23,098 bases of DNA from an uncultured Pseudorhodobacter sp. (GCA_945957495.1 CAMFLG010000006.1:1-23098); one strand, 5' to 3'. Positions 7,512 to 15,971 are shown, numbered from the stretch's first letter. Notes: a model not told the origin generated them from the letters alone. Numbers and translations are program-made.

Positions 7512-7652
7512 TTAAGAATTGCGAACTGGAGTGATCGGATACCCGACAAAGCTCTTGTCATCAACGCGAACCACAATCTTTCCATCCGCCAACTGGCTGA
7601 CAAACAGCCCTTGGACAGAAATGCAGGTTCCAACCGAAATCGTTCGCAGCAT
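7512..7652 (-). CDS. Small conserved-looking protein of unknown function (46 aa)
   Basis: A 46-residue ORF, MLRTISVGTCISVQGLF then VSQLADGKIVVRVDDKSFVG then YPITPVRNS. ATG at 7652, TAA at 7512-7514. A GGGGGG run lies 7-8 bases ahead of the ATG, a good ribosome-binding site, and the bidirectional terminator lies directly behind the stop. The composition (alternating Val/Ile/Thr strands, DGKIVVRVDDK turn) suggests a small all-beta fold; there is no signal peptide or membrane segment. It is 110 bases behind mutT on the same strand, across an AT-rich spacer with no convincing -10 element, so it may be a fourth gene of that operon or have its own promoter. I do not know a function. The overlapping frame at 7418-7633 crosses the terminator and is not convincing. 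Confidence 0.65.
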   Translation of the reverse strand: MLRTISVGTCISVQGLFVSQLADGKIVVRVDDKSFVGYPITPVRNS

Positions 7653-7762
7653 GTACAGACCCCCCAATCAACATGACTAGATTGCAGCCTACAAATGTGT
7701 CATTTTTTTTGCTACTACTTTTTCAACGATTTTTTGACGGCATGCCGGAAAAAACGTCACCG

Positions 7763-8161
7763 CTATAACCAGTCCCGCAAGATCGGGATCAGGGGCAGAT
7801 CGGCGGGCGGCATCGGGTAGTCGCGCAGTTGATTTGGCTTGACCCAAGCCAGGGTTTGGCCCTCTTGCGCGGTGGCAATCCCGTCCCAGCGGCGGCAGGC
7901 GAACAGCGGCATAAGCAGATGAAAGTCTTCATAGCTGTGGCTGGCAAAAGTCAGGGGGGCAAGGCACGACCGCCAGGTGTCGATGCCCAGTTCTTCCTTC
8001 AATTCGCGAATCAGCGCGACCTCAGGAGTTTCACCGGGTTCAACCTTTCCGCCCGGAAACTCCCACAGCCCGGCAAGCGACTTGCCCTTCGGTCGCTGCG
8101 CCAACAGCACGCGGCCATCGGCGTCAATCAGCGCGACGGCGGATACAAGCAGCGTTTTCAT
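7763..8161 (-). CDS. mutT: 8-oxo-dGTP diphosphatase, MutT-type Nudix hydrolase
   Basis: 132 residues, the usual length of MutT. The Nudix box GGKVEPGETPEVALIREL then KEELGI (about residues 37-60) has every required residue: the G-x5-E, the REL and the EE pair that binds the metal. The start MKTLLVSAVALIDADGRVLLAQRP is typical; QRP and LWEFPGG help select the purine nucleotide. MutT removes oxidised dGTP from the nucleotide pool and so prevents A:T to C:G transversions. AGGA about 6 bases ahead supports the ATG. It lies 26 bases behind argJ and is presumably co-transcribed with it. Other Nudix substrates cannot be excluded. Confidence 0.88.
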   Translation of the reverse strand: MKTLLVSAVALIDADGRVLLAQRPKGKSLAGLWEFPGGKVEPGETPEVALIRELKEELGIDTWRSCLAPLTFASHSYEDFHLLMPLFACRRWDGIATAQEGQTLAWVKPNQLRDYPMPPADLPLIPILRDWL

Positions 8162-8187
8162 GCGATGTCCTGCGACATGGGGTGTAA

Positions 8188-9507
8188 TCAGGACCGGTAA
8201 TCGGCGTTGATGTCGATGTAGCGGTTGGTCAGATCGCAGGTCCAGACCGAACGCTTGCCGCGACCAAGGCCAAGGTCAACGCCGATCACCAGTTCGGGCT
8301 GCAGCATGTAGTCCGCCCCGTCCTGTTCGGTGTATTTCGGATTGCGCCAGCCGTTCTTGGCCACGACAATATCGCCAAACTTGATCGTCAGCTTGTCGCG
8401 GTCGGCCTCGGCCCCCGATTTGCCCACCGCAGCCACAATGCGCCCCCAGTTCGGATCTTGCCCGGCGATGGCGGTCTTGACCAAGGGCGAATTTGCAATC
8501 GACAGCGCGACGCGATGGGCGTCATCGTCGGAAACAGCCCCGGTGACGCGCACTTCAACAAATTTGGTGGCGCCTTCGCCGTCGCGGATCACCTGATGCG
8601 CCAGGTCCATCATTACGCCCTTCAGCGCCGCTTCAAACGCCTTCAACGTCGCGCCCTTCACTTCGGCAGCCGCCGATTTCCCCGTCGCCGCAACCAGCAG
8701 CGTGTCAGAGGTCGAGGTGTCGCTATCGACGGTGATCGAGTTGAAGGTCGCATCGACATTGCGCGACAGCAGCTTTTGCAGGTTAGCCGCACTGATCTTG
8801 GCATCGGTAAAGATATAAACCAGCATCGTCGCCATATCGGGCGCAATCATGCCCGATCCTTTGGCGATCCCGGCGATGTTGATCACGCCCCCTTCGCCTT
8901 CGATGCTGGCGGCGGCGCCTTTAGGAAAGGTATCGGTCGTCATGATCGCCTGCGCGGCCATGTCAATCGCGGCCTCTTGCAACTGGGCAACCAGTTCCGG
9001 GATCTTCGCGGTGATCCGCTCATAGGGCAGCGGCTCGCCAATCACGCCGGTCGAGGAGGAAAACACCCGGCTCGCCGGAATGCCCAGCGCCTCGGCCACG
9101 CCGCCGGTGACTGCCGCAACCGCCTCATCCCCAACCGCGCCGGTAAAGGCGTTGGAGTTGCCCGAATTCACGATGATGGCAGCCCCCGCGCCTGCGGGAA
9201 CCTTCATCGCAAGCTTGGCCTGACAGTCGCGCACACAGCCAGACCGGGTGGACGACCGGGTAAAGGCGCCCGCAATCGCGGTGCCGGGCGCCAGACAGAC
9301 CAGCATCACGTCCTTGCGGTTCTGATACTTCACGCCCGCTTCGATGGCGGAAAACTCTGCCCCGGCGATCCGGGGCAGAATCGGGAACTTTGCCGGCGCA
9401 AGGGGAGAAACAGCTTTGACCGGCTTTGCAGGCACTGCCGGTTTCAACAGCGCCTTGATATCTTTCTTCAAAGCCTTGGCTTTCGCCTTCCAGTCTTTCT
9501 TGGCCAT
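8188..9507 (-). CDS. argJ: Bifunctional glutamate N-acetyltransferase/amino-acid acetyltransferase ArgJ
   Basis: 439 residues. ArgJ moves the acetyl group from N-acetylornithine to glutamate in the cyclic arginine pathway; bifunctional forms also use acetyl-CoA. The protein cuts itself before a Thr nucleophile in the motif KGSGMIAPDMATML; here that Thr is residue 227. Other motifs: FTRSSTRSG, VNSGNSNAFTG, SSTGVIGEPLP, TTDTFPK, GAVSDDDAH and the C-terminal DLTNRYIDINADYRS. The first 30 or so residues are an Ala/Lys/Pro-rich extension (KKDWKAKAKALKKDIKALLK) before the expected start near VSPLAPAKFP. A strong GGGGGAAGAG ribosome-binding site supports the upstream ATG. It is 21 bases behind the parvulin gene and in the same operon. 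Whether the enzyme is mono- or bifunctional cannot be seen. Confidence 0.95.
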   Translation of the reverse strand: MAKKDWKAKAKALKKDIKALLKPAVPAKPVKAVSPLAPAKFPILPRIAGAEFSAIEAGVKYQNRKDVMLVCLAPGTAIAGAFTRSSTRSGCVRDCQAKLAMKVPAGAGAAIIVNSGNSNAFTGAVGDEAVAAVTGGVAEALGIPASRVFSSSTGVIGEPLPYERITAKIPELVAQLQEAAIDMAAQAIMTTDTFPKGAAASIEGEGGVINIAGIAKGSGMIAPDMATMLVYIFTDAKISAANLQKLLSRNVDATFNSITVDSDTSTSDTLLVAATGKSAAAEVKGATLKAFEAALKGVMMDLAHQVIRDGEGATKFVEVRVTGAVSDDDAHRVALSIANSPLVKTAIAGQDPNWGRIVAAVGKSGAEADRDKLTIKFGDIVVAKNGWRNPKYTEQDGADYMLQPELVIGVDLGLGRGKRSVWTCDLTNRYIDINADYRS

Positions 9508-9528
9508 CTCTTCCCCCTGCCTGCTGGC

Positions 9529-10377
9529 TTACTTGTCCAACAGAGTTGAGTCGTTCAGTACCGCCGGGTCAAGGGCCTCGCCGGGCTTCTCGATCTTGGC
9601 GGCGTCGGTGACTTCCTTCACCTTGGCTTCCACGGCTTTCTGCTGCAATTCCTGCGTCAGTTCGTCGCGGACATCGTCCAGCGTCGGGTTGGCCGCCGCA
9701 CGGGTTTCCGAAACCAGGATCAGGTGATAGCCGAAGTCGGTCTTGATCGGGCCGATCACGGTGCCGACGGGGGCTGCGACAACCGCATCCTCAAACGGTT
9801 TGACCATGGTGCCAACACCGAACCAGCCCAGATCGCCGCCATTGCCGCCCGAGCCGGTGTCGATGGAATTGGCCTTGGCCAGATCGGCGAACACAGCGCC
9901 GCCGTCCAGCTGCGCCTTCAGCTGATTGGCCTTCTCTTCGCTGTCCACCAGAATATGCGCCGCATGATACTCGGTGCCGGGCGTCGCATTGGCAAATTTG
10001 GCATCATAAGCCGCCTTGATCGCCTCTTCGGTGACAGCCGCCGTCACGGCAGGCTCCAACGCCACGTTGGAAAGATAGGCGCGGCGATCATTTTCCATCT
10101 GCAGCGTGTCGCGTTTGGTCAGCGTATCGCCCACCGACTGCTGCAGGGCGGTTTGCTGGATCAGTTGGTCAAGGATGCCCTTGAACAGCGTCTCGGGCGG
10201 CAGGGCCTGATACTGCGCAGGCAGGCTTTCGCGTGCAACCAGCATGTTGCCCAGCGTGATGTTGGTGCCATTGACAACCGCCACAACGGTGTCGGCGGTC
10301 ACGTCCTCGGCCATCGCAGGCAGCGCCAACGTCAGGGAAAGCATCGCCCCTGCCACAAAACGCATCGCTTTTGCCAT
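9529..10377 (-). CDS. Exported parvulin-type peptidyl-prolyl cis-trans isomerase
   Basis: 282 residues. The N-terminus is a clear signal peptide (MRFVAGAMLSLTLALPAMA, cut before EDVTADT). A SurA/PrsA-like helical N-domain follows (about 30-125: VVAVVNGTNITLGNML, LLDQLIQQ-type helices). The parvulin domain occupies about 130-230, with YHAAHILVDSEEKANQLKAQ, FADLAKANSIDTGSG, GGDLGWFGVGTMVKPFEDAV and FGYHLILV. It would catalyse proline isomerisation and assist folding of exported proteins in the periplasm. The start is supported by AGGAGAAG 5 bases ahead. It is the first gene of the operon with argJ and mutT and is divergent from secA, a fitting neighbour, though shared regulation is inference. 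Confidence 0.9.
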   Translation of the reverse strand: MAKAMRFVAGAMLSLTLALPAMAEDVTADTVVAVVNGTNITLGNMLVARESLPAQYQALPPETLFKGILDQLIQQTALQQSVGDTLTKRDTLQMENDRRAYLSNVALEPAVTAAVTEEAIKAAYDAKFANATPGTEYHAAHILVDSEEKANQLKAQLDGGAVFADLAKANSIDTGSGGNGGDLGWFGVGTMVKPFEDAVVAAPVGTVIGPIKTDFGYHLILVSETRAAANPTLDDVRDELTQELQQKAVEAKVKEVTDAAKIEKPGEALDPAVLNDSTLLDK

Positions 10378-10395
10378 CTTAACTTCTCCTGATCA

Positions 10396-10425
10396 GTCAC
10401 GATTCCATGCGTGACGTTGACTATA
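10396..10425 (-). promoter_or_regulatory. Candidate promoter -10 and 5'-end hairpin of the parvulin-argJ-mutT operon
   Basis: On the minus strand TATAGT (10425-10420) is a good -10 hexamer; no good -35 lies at the right distance. The predicted start of transcription (near 10413-10415) coincides with an inverted repeat, GTCACG (10396-10401) and CGTGAC (10410-10415), with 8 bases between. The mRNA would thus start with a small stem-loop before the AGGAGAAG ribosome-binding site. Pattern match only. Confidence 0.35.
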
Positions 10426-10563
10426 CCCAGCCTTCCCCTTACATCGCACAGGTCGCTTGAGAAGGGGACTTTCTGGCCTTGGACGCCCTTCTAAGGTGGG
10501 CGGCGCGGGCGGGCAAGCCACAGGCTCACACGATCTTGTCAATAACCGCCAGGCGGAGAAAAC

Positions 10564-13266
10564 ATGCTGGGTCTTGGAACAGTCGCGCGGAAGATTTTTG
10601 GAACGCCGAATGACCGCAAGGTGAAATCGGTGCGCCCCTTGGTGGCGAAAATAAACGCGCTGGAGCCAGAGTTCGCCGCACTCAGCGATGACGGCATCAA
10701 GGCCAAGACCGCCGAGTTCCAAAAGCGGGTGCAGGAAGGCGGCGAAAGCCTTGACGCGATCCTGCCCGAAGCCTTCGCCAACTGCCGCGAGGGCGCACGG
10801 CGCGCCTTGGGTCTGCGGGCCTTTGATGTGCAGCTGATGGGCGGCATCTTCCTGCATCAAGGCAACATCGCCGAAATGCGCACGGGTGAGGGCAAGACGC
10901 TTGTGGCAACGTTCCCCGCCTATCTGAACGCGCTCACCGGCAAGGGCGTTCATGTCGTGACGGTGAACGACTATCTGGCCAAGCGCGATGCGGAATGGAT
11001 GAGCAAGGTTTACGGTGCCTTGGGCCTGACCACGGGCGTCGTCTATCCCTACCAACCGGACGACGAAAAGAAGGCCGCGTACCGCGCCGACATCACCTAT
11101 GCCACCAACAACGAACTGGGTTTCGACTATCTGCGCGACAACATGAAATCCACCTTGGAAGACATGGCGCAGCGCGGCCACAATTTTGCGATCGTTGACG
11201 AAGTCGACTCGATCCTGGTGGACGAAGCCCGCACGCCCTTGATCATTTCTGGCCCCAGCCAGGACCGCAGCGAACTTTACACCCAGGTTGACAAGCTGAT
11301 CCCGCTCTTGGACGAGACGCATTTCAAGCTCGACGAAAAGACCCGCAACGTCACCTATTCCGAAGACGGTAACGAATTCATCGAACAGCAGTTGCATGCC
11401 GCAGGCATCCTGCCCGCAGACCAATCGCTGTATGAACCGGAAAGCACGACCATCGTGCATCACGTCACGCAGGCCCTGCGTGCGCACAAGCTGTTCCAGA
11501 AGGATCAGCAATACATCGTGCGCGACGGTGAAGTGATGCTGATTGACGAATTCACCGGCCGCATGATGAAGGGCCGCCGCCTTTCGGACGGCCTGCATCA
11601 GGCGATCGAGGCCAAGGAAGGCGTGACGATTCAGCCGGAAAACGTCACGCTCGCCTCTGTGACCTTCCAGAACTATTTCCGCCTTTACAACAAGCTGGGC
11701 GGCATGACCGGCACCGCGGCGACCGAAGCCGAAGAATTCATGGAGATTTACAAGCTGGGCGTGGTCGAAGTGCCGACCAACCGCCCGGTGCAGCGCAAGG
11801 ACGATGACGACGCCGTCTATCGTACCGCGCGCGAAAAATTCGAAGGCGTGGTCAAGTCGATCAAAGAGGCGCATGAAAAGGGGCAGCCGATCCTTGTGGG
11901 CACCACTTCGATCGAGAAATCCGAGGCACTGTCGCAGATGCTGACGGCTGCGGGCATCAAGCACAACGTTCTGAACGCCCGCCAGCACGAGCAAGAGGCG
12001 CAGATCGTTGCCGATGCCGGCCGTCTGGGCGCTGTGACCATCGCCACCAACATGGCTGGCCGCGGCACCGATATTCAGCTGGGCGGCAACGTCGAGATGA
12101 CGGTGATGAAGGCCATCGCCGCCGATCCTCACCTGCATCCCGATGAAGTGCGCGCCCGGGTAGAGGCGGAACATGCCGATGAAAAGGCAGCCGTGATTGC
12201 CGCTGGTGGCCTGTTCGTTCTGGCGACGGAACGCCACGAATCCCGCCGTATCGACAACCAGTTGCGTGGCCGCTCCGGCCGTCAGGGCGATCCGGGCCGG
12301 TCCAGCTTTTTCCTGTCGCTGGAAGACGATCTGATGCGGATTTTCGGGTCCGAACGGCTGGATGCGGTGCTGTCGAAACTGGGGATGAAAGAAGGCGAAG
12401 CCATCATTCACCCTTGGGTCAACAAATCGCTGGAACGCGCGCAAGCCAAGGTCGAAGGCCGCAACTTTGATATCCGCAAGCAGTTGCTGAAATTCGACGA
12501 CGTGATGAACGATCAGCGCAAGGCAATCTTTGGTCAGCGGATGGAGGTCATGCAGGCCGAAGACCTGTCCGAAATCGTGCAGGACATGCGGCATCAGGTT
12601 GCCGAAGACCTGGTGGATCACTACCTGCCGCCGAAATCCTATTCCGACAAATGGGACGGCGCCGGGCTGCATGATGCGCTGATCGAAAAGATGGGTCTGG
12701 AACTGCCGATCACGGCTTGGGCCGACGAAGAAGGCACCGACCAAGAGGTGATGCGCGACCGCATCATCGCGGCCAGCGATGCCCTGATGGCCGAAAAGCT
12801 TGGCGCCTTCGGCCCCGACACAATGCGCAACATCGAAAAACAACTGTTGCTGCAATCCATCGACGGCAAATGGCGCGAACACTTGCTGCGGCTGGAACAC
12901 CTGCGCTCGGTCATCGGCTTCCGTGGCTATGCGCAGCGTGATCCGTTGAACGAATACAAGACCGAATCGTTCCAGCTGTTTGAATCGATGCTGAACTCGC
13001 TACGTCAGGATGTGACGCAAAAGCTGGCGCAGGTCCGCCCGGTCAGCCAAGAGGAGCAGCAGGCGCTGCTTGCGCAGTATCTGGCGCAACAGCAGGCCGC
13101 GAAAGACGCAGCCGCGGCGGCTGCGGCTCCGGTGATAACGGTTGCGGCGGCGGCAGCCGGATTTGTCGAATCAGATCCCAGCACCTGGGGAAATCCGGCC
13201 CGCAATGACCCTTGCCCCTGTGGTTCGGGCGAAAAGTTCAAGCATTGCCACGGCAAGCTCGCCTAA
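10564..13266 (+). CDS. secA: Preprotein translocase ATPase SecA
   Basis: 900 residues, a full-length SecA. SecA binds preproteins at the membrane and drives them through SecYEG by ATP hydrolysis. Walker A MRTGEGKT is at 105-112; the Walker B region VDEVDSILVDEART begins near 211; NMAGRGTDIQLGGNV, TERHESRRIDNQLRGRSGRQ and GDPGRSSFFLSLEDDLMRIF mark the second motor domain. The helical scaffold ends in EHLLRLEHLRSVIGFRGYAQ and DPLNEYK. An Ala/Gln-rich linker (about 835-865) leads to the zinc-binding SEC-C motif with ligands C884, C886, C895 and H896, which binds SecB and lipids. GGAG 5 bases ahead of the ATG supports the start. It is divergent from an exported isomerase. Confidence 0.98.
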   Translation: MLGLGTVARKIFGTPNDRKVKSVRPLVAKINALEPEFAALSDDGIKAKTAEFQKRVQEGGESLDAILPEAFANCREGARRALGLRAFDVQLMGGIFLHQGNIAEMRTGEGKTLVATFPAYLNALTGKGVHVVTVNDYLAKRDAEWMSKVYGALGLTTGVVYPYQPDDEKKAAYRADITYATNNELGFDYLRDNMKSTLEDMAQRGHNFAIVDEVDSILVDEARTPLIISGPSQDRSELYTQVDKLIPLLDETHFKLDEKTRNVTYSEDGNEFIEQQLHAAGILPADQSLYEPESTTIVHHVTQALRAHKLFQKDQQYIVRDGEVMLIDEFTGRMMKGRRLSDGLHQAIEAKEGVTIQPENVTLASVTFQNYFRLYNKLGGMTGTAATEAEEFMEIYKLGVVEVPTNRPVQRKDDDDAVYRTAREKFEGVVKSIKEAHEKGQPILVGTTSIEKSEALSQMLTAAGIKHNVLNARQHEQEAQIVADAGRLGAVTIATNMAGRGTDIQLGGNVEMTVMKAIAADPHLHPDEVRARVEAEHADEKAAVIAAGGLFVLATERHESRRIDNQLRGRSGRQGDPGRSSFFLSLEDDLMRIFGSERLDAVLSKLGMKEGEAIIHPWVNKSLERAQAKVEGRNFDIRKQLLKFDDVMNDQRKAIFGQRMEVMQAEDLSEIVQDMRHQVAEDLVDHYLPPKSYSDKWDGAGLHDALIEKMGLELPITAWADEEGTDQEVMRDRIIAASDALMAEKLGAFGPDTMRNIEKQLLLQSIDGKWREHLLRLEHLRSVIGFRGYAQRDPLNEYKTESFQLFESMLNSLRQDVTQKLAQVRPVSQEEQQALLAQYLAQQQAAKDAAAAAAAPVITVAAAAAGFVESDPSTWGNPARNDPCPCGSGEKFKHCHGKLA

Positions 13267-13289
13267 GATCGGTTAGACTGTTTCACGCG

Positions 13290-13307
13290 GGGCGGCTTTT
13301 GCCGCCC
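13290..13307 (+). terminator. Possible terminator hairpin after secA
   Basis: GGGCGGC (13290-13296), loop TTTT, GCCGCCC (13301-13307). The stem is perfect and follows the secA stop by 24 bases, but only TT and a later ATTTAAT follow, so it is a weak intrinsic terminator at best. Confidence 0.45.
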
Positions 13308-13410
13308 TTGCCCATTTAATGCCCGCTTCGGCGGAAACATTCCTTTTTCCTGCCACGGGAAGGCCCGGTTTGCTGCGTAAGCCCAAGCCAGTATGACCGT
13401 GGAGGCCGTC

Positions 13411-14445
13411 ATGGACGCCAATCTGAAACGCAAACTGGCACGGGTTGTTGCCATTCTGGCCGTCGCGCTTGGCGCCGGTCAGTTGATGCAAAGCCTGTCG
13501 CATCCGGATCAGGCCACCCAGGTGACCCGCAGCGAAACGGCGCAGAAGGCGACAGACATCGAACCCCTCGCCGCCGGAAATGAGGCGACCTCGGCTGCCG
13601 CCCTGCCTGCCCCGGCGTTGACGCCCCCACGCCTGCCGGACAATGGCGTTGTCACTGCCACGCTGACCGGCCCGGTTCCGGCGCTGCCACCCGCCACTGT
13701 CGTCGATCTGACTCCGCCCGCGCTGCCCGCCGCACCACCGCCACAGGTTGCTGCACCAGCGGTCGCTGCCACCGATCCCTGCGCGACCACGCTTGATCTG
13801 GCCAACGGCGCAAATGCAATGATCGGGTTGACCCTGATTGCCCCCTGCCATCCGAATGAGCGGGTCGTGCTGAAACATGCGGGCCTTGCCGTCACCGGCA
13901 AAACCACCGCCACCGGCGCGCTTTTCGTCGATATTCCCGCGATGCAAAAGGACGGTCAGGTCGAGGTTTTGTTCAAAGACGGCAGCAAGATTTCCAACGC
14001 GGTCGCGGTGCCCGAGGTTGCCGAAATGCGCCGGTTTGCGGTGCAGTGGCAGGCCGATGATGCCTTCGTCGTTCACGCCTTCGAGGATGATCTGGGCTAC
14101 GATGGCCCGGGCGATGTGTCGCCAGCCAATCCGCATACACCGGCACCGGGGCTTCCGGCCAAGGGCGGCTTCCTGACTCTGCTGGGGGATGCCACCACCG
14201 ACCTGCCGCTTTTGGCGCAGCTTTACACCTTCCCCGCCGATCCCAAGGCAAAGGCCGTCGTCGTGGTCGAGGCGCCCGTCACCCAAGCCTCCTGTGGCCG
14301 CGAAATTCTGGCCGAAACCCTGTTCAGCAGCGGTGGTCGGGTGACAATCAACGATCTTGCCGCCGCAATGCCGGGTTGCGATGCGATTGGTGACTATCTG
14401 GTGTTGAAGAATCTTGTTCCAGACCTGAATATCGCCTCCAACTAA
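13411..14445 (+). CDS. Membrane-anchored periplasmic protein of unknown function
   Basis: 344 residues, function not recognised. The start at ATG 13411 is chosen because GGAGG lies 5 bases ahead; an in-frame ATG at 13393 lacks this. Near the N-terminus is one uncleaved-looking membrane helix (VVAILAVALGAGQLMQSL, about 11-28), then a long Ala/Pro-rich linker (about 50-115), then a globular part. Four cysteines lie in the globular part (DPC, APCHPN, ASCGRE, MPGCDA), which suggests two disulfides in the periplasm. Recurrent features are AMIGLTLIAPC, VVLKHAGLAVTG, LFVDIPAM and the C-terminal DYLVLKNLVPDL. Similar proteins in Rhodobacteraceae are, as I recall, hypothetical or loosely called translocase. 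It follows secA and precedes the OmpA fusion by 18 bases, so those last two are probably co-transcribed. Confidence 0.75.
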   Translation: MDANLKRKLARVVAILAVALGAGQLMQSLSHPDQATQVTRSETAQKATDIEPLAAGNEATSAAALPAPALTPPRLPDNGVVTATLTGPVPALPPATVVDLTPPALPAAPPPQVAAPAVAATDPCATTLDLANGANAMIGLTLIAPCHPNERVVLKHAGLAVTGKTTATGALFVDIPAMQKDGQVEVLFKDGSKISNAVAVPEVAEMRRFAVQWQADDAFVVHAFEDDLGYDGPGDVSPANPHTPAPGLPAKGGFLTLLGDATTDLPLLAQLYTFPADPKAKAVVVVEAPVTQASCGREILAETLFSSGGRVTINDLAAAMPGCDAIGDYLVLKNLVPDLNIASN

Positions 14446-14463
14446 GGATCAGGCGGACGGTTT

Positions 14464-15966
14464 ATGGTGGGTTTCTGGCGCGCGGCGGTTTTCTCCGCGC
14501 TTTTCCCGTGTTTGGCGGCCGCGCAGGATGTCACCCTGACGTCGCGAGATGGCGCGCTGGCGATTGCGGGCACCCTGCAGGGGTATGATGGCGAGTTTTA
14601 CCGTATCGTCAGTGCCTATGGCCCGTTGACCATAGATGCGCAGGGCGTGATCTGCGATGGCCCGGCCTGCCCCGATCTGATGGCGCCCAAGGCGATGATT
14701 CGGTTTGTGGGTGAATCTGATGCCGGAAACGCCCTTCTGCCCGGTTTGATCGCCGCATTTGCGAAAACCCGGGGTCTGGCCTATACGCCGCCCGACTCTG
14801 CGGATGCGGCGGCGGTTCTGACCGACCCCGCCACAGACAAGATTCTGGCAGAGATCAGCTTTCGCTCCATGCCGCGTGAGGCCGCCCGCGAAGAAATCAA
14901 GGCCGGGCGCGCCGACCTGCTGATCGCCTCAACCACCGAACCGGATTTCGGCACCCGCACCGTGGCCGCCGATGTATTGCTGCCCATCGTGTCGCCCGAC
15001 AACCCGCTGCCGGGGATCTCCACCATCGACCTGGCCAAGGTGCTGTCCGGCGATGTAAAGAACTGGAAAGACATCGGCGGGCCGGATGTTCCGCTTGTGG
15101 TGCATGGGCTGGAACCCGACAGCGACCTGCAACGCGCACTTGCCGACCGGTTGGGCCGCGACTCGGTGGCAGAGGTCACGCACCCCGATCTGGCCAGCCT
15201 TGCAGACGCGGTGGCAAAAGACCCCTGGGGCATTGCGATGACCGGCCGCGCCGTGATCGGTGCTGCCAAGGCGCTGCCGCTGTCTGACAGTTGCGGCTTT
15301 CCTCTGCTGCCCACGGATGTTTCGGCAAAGGCGGGCGATTATCCCCTGACCCTGCCGATCTATCTGCTGACCCCGCGCCGCAGACTGCCGCTGATGGCAC
15401 GCGAGTTTCTGGATTTTCTGCCCCTGCCCGCCGCACAAAAATCCATCGGCCAGTCTGGCTACATCGACCGCATTCCCGAACGCCAACCGATGACGGCAGA
15501 CGGGCTGCGGCTGATCAACGCCATTCAGGGCGCGGGCGAGGAAACCACGCTGGCCGATCTGAAACGGCTGGTAGATCTGATGGATGGTGCCGACCGGTTC
15601 TCGCTGACCTTCCGGTTTCAGGATGGCGCCAGCCTGCTGGACCCCGCGTCGCAAGAAAGCCTGCGCGATCTTGCCCTGCTGTTAGAGGCGGGGGTGTTTC
15701 GCAATCAAGAGCTGATCCTGGCCGGTTTCTCGGATGGCTCTGGCGCCGCCAAGGCCAACCTCGAGCTGTCGCGCAGCCGGGCCGAGGGCGTTCTGGGCGC
15801 GTTGAAACTTCTGGCCCCCAGCGTCGCCGAAGCCGACCTGCCGCGGGTTGAGGCGTTCGGCGAGGCCCTGCCGATGGCCTGCGATGAAACCGCCGCCGGT
15901 CGTCGTTTGAACCGCCGGGTCGAATTGTGGCTGCGCCCGTCGTTCAAGCAAAAGCAAGAGCCCTGA
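14464..15966 (+). CDS. Secreted PstS-like substrate-binding domain fused to an OmpA-type peptidoglycan-binding domain
   Basis: 500 residues. A signal peptide (FWRAAVFSALFPCLAAA, cut before QDVTL) leads to an N-terminal region (LTSRDGALAIAGTLQGYDGEFYR). A periplasmic binding-protein-like domain of the phosphate-binding type follows (about 75-330: MIRFVGESDAGNALLPGLI, RADLLIASTTEP, LSGDVKNWKDIGGPDVPLVV, DPWGIAMTGRAVIG). An OmpA_C domain closes the protein (about 370-495): LILAGFSDGSGAAKANLELS, RSRAEGVLGAL, GRRLNRRVELWL. The Asp and Arg that bind diaminopimelate in this family (FSDG and RSRAEG) are present. It would be a soluble periplasmic protein tethered non-covalently to peptidoglycan. No transporter genes adjoin, so ligand sensing or binding is more likely than classical uptake; the ligand is unknown. 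Confidence 0.82.
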   Translation: MVGFWRAAVFSALFPCLAAAQDVTLTSRDGALAIAGTLQGYDGEFYRIVSAYGPLTIDAQGVICDGPACPDLMAPKAMIRFVGESDAGNALLPGLIAAFAKTRGLAYTPPDSADAAAVLTDPATDKILAEISFRSMPREAAREEIKAGRADLLIASTTEPDFGTRTVAADVLLPIVSPDNPLPGISTIDLAKVLSGDVKNWKDIGGPDVPLVVHGLEPDSDLQRALADRLGRDSVAEVTHPDLASLADAVAKDPWGIAMTGRAVIGAAKALPLSDSCGFPLLPTDVSAKAGDYPLTLPIYLLTPRRRLPLMAREFLDFLPLPAAQKSIGQSGYIDRIPERQPMTADGLRLINAIQGAGEETTLADLKRLVDLMDGADRFSLTFRFQDGASLLDPASQESLRDLALLLEAGVFRNQELILAGFSDGSGAAKANLELSRSRAEGVLGALKLLAPSVAEADLPRVEAFGEALPMACDETAAGRRLNRRVELWLRPSFKQKQEP

Positions 15967-15971
15967 TCGCC

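Noticed and set aside
7418..7633. 71-residue minus-strand frame downstream of infB
   Set aside because: It runs through the bidirectional terminator, overlaps the infB end, and has a worse ribosome-binding site than the 46-residue frame that covers the same region.
7735..7759. TGACG...CGTCA repeat with an internal CGGCATGCCG palindrome behind mutT, flanked by T- and A-runs
   Set aside because: The stem is short, the inner palindrome has no loop, and the order of T- and A-runs does not give a convincing terminator in the mutT direction.
10393..12900. 835-residue minus-strand open frame opposite secA
   Set aside because: Antisense shadow of a conserved gene; it would also need to overlap the divergent promoter region.
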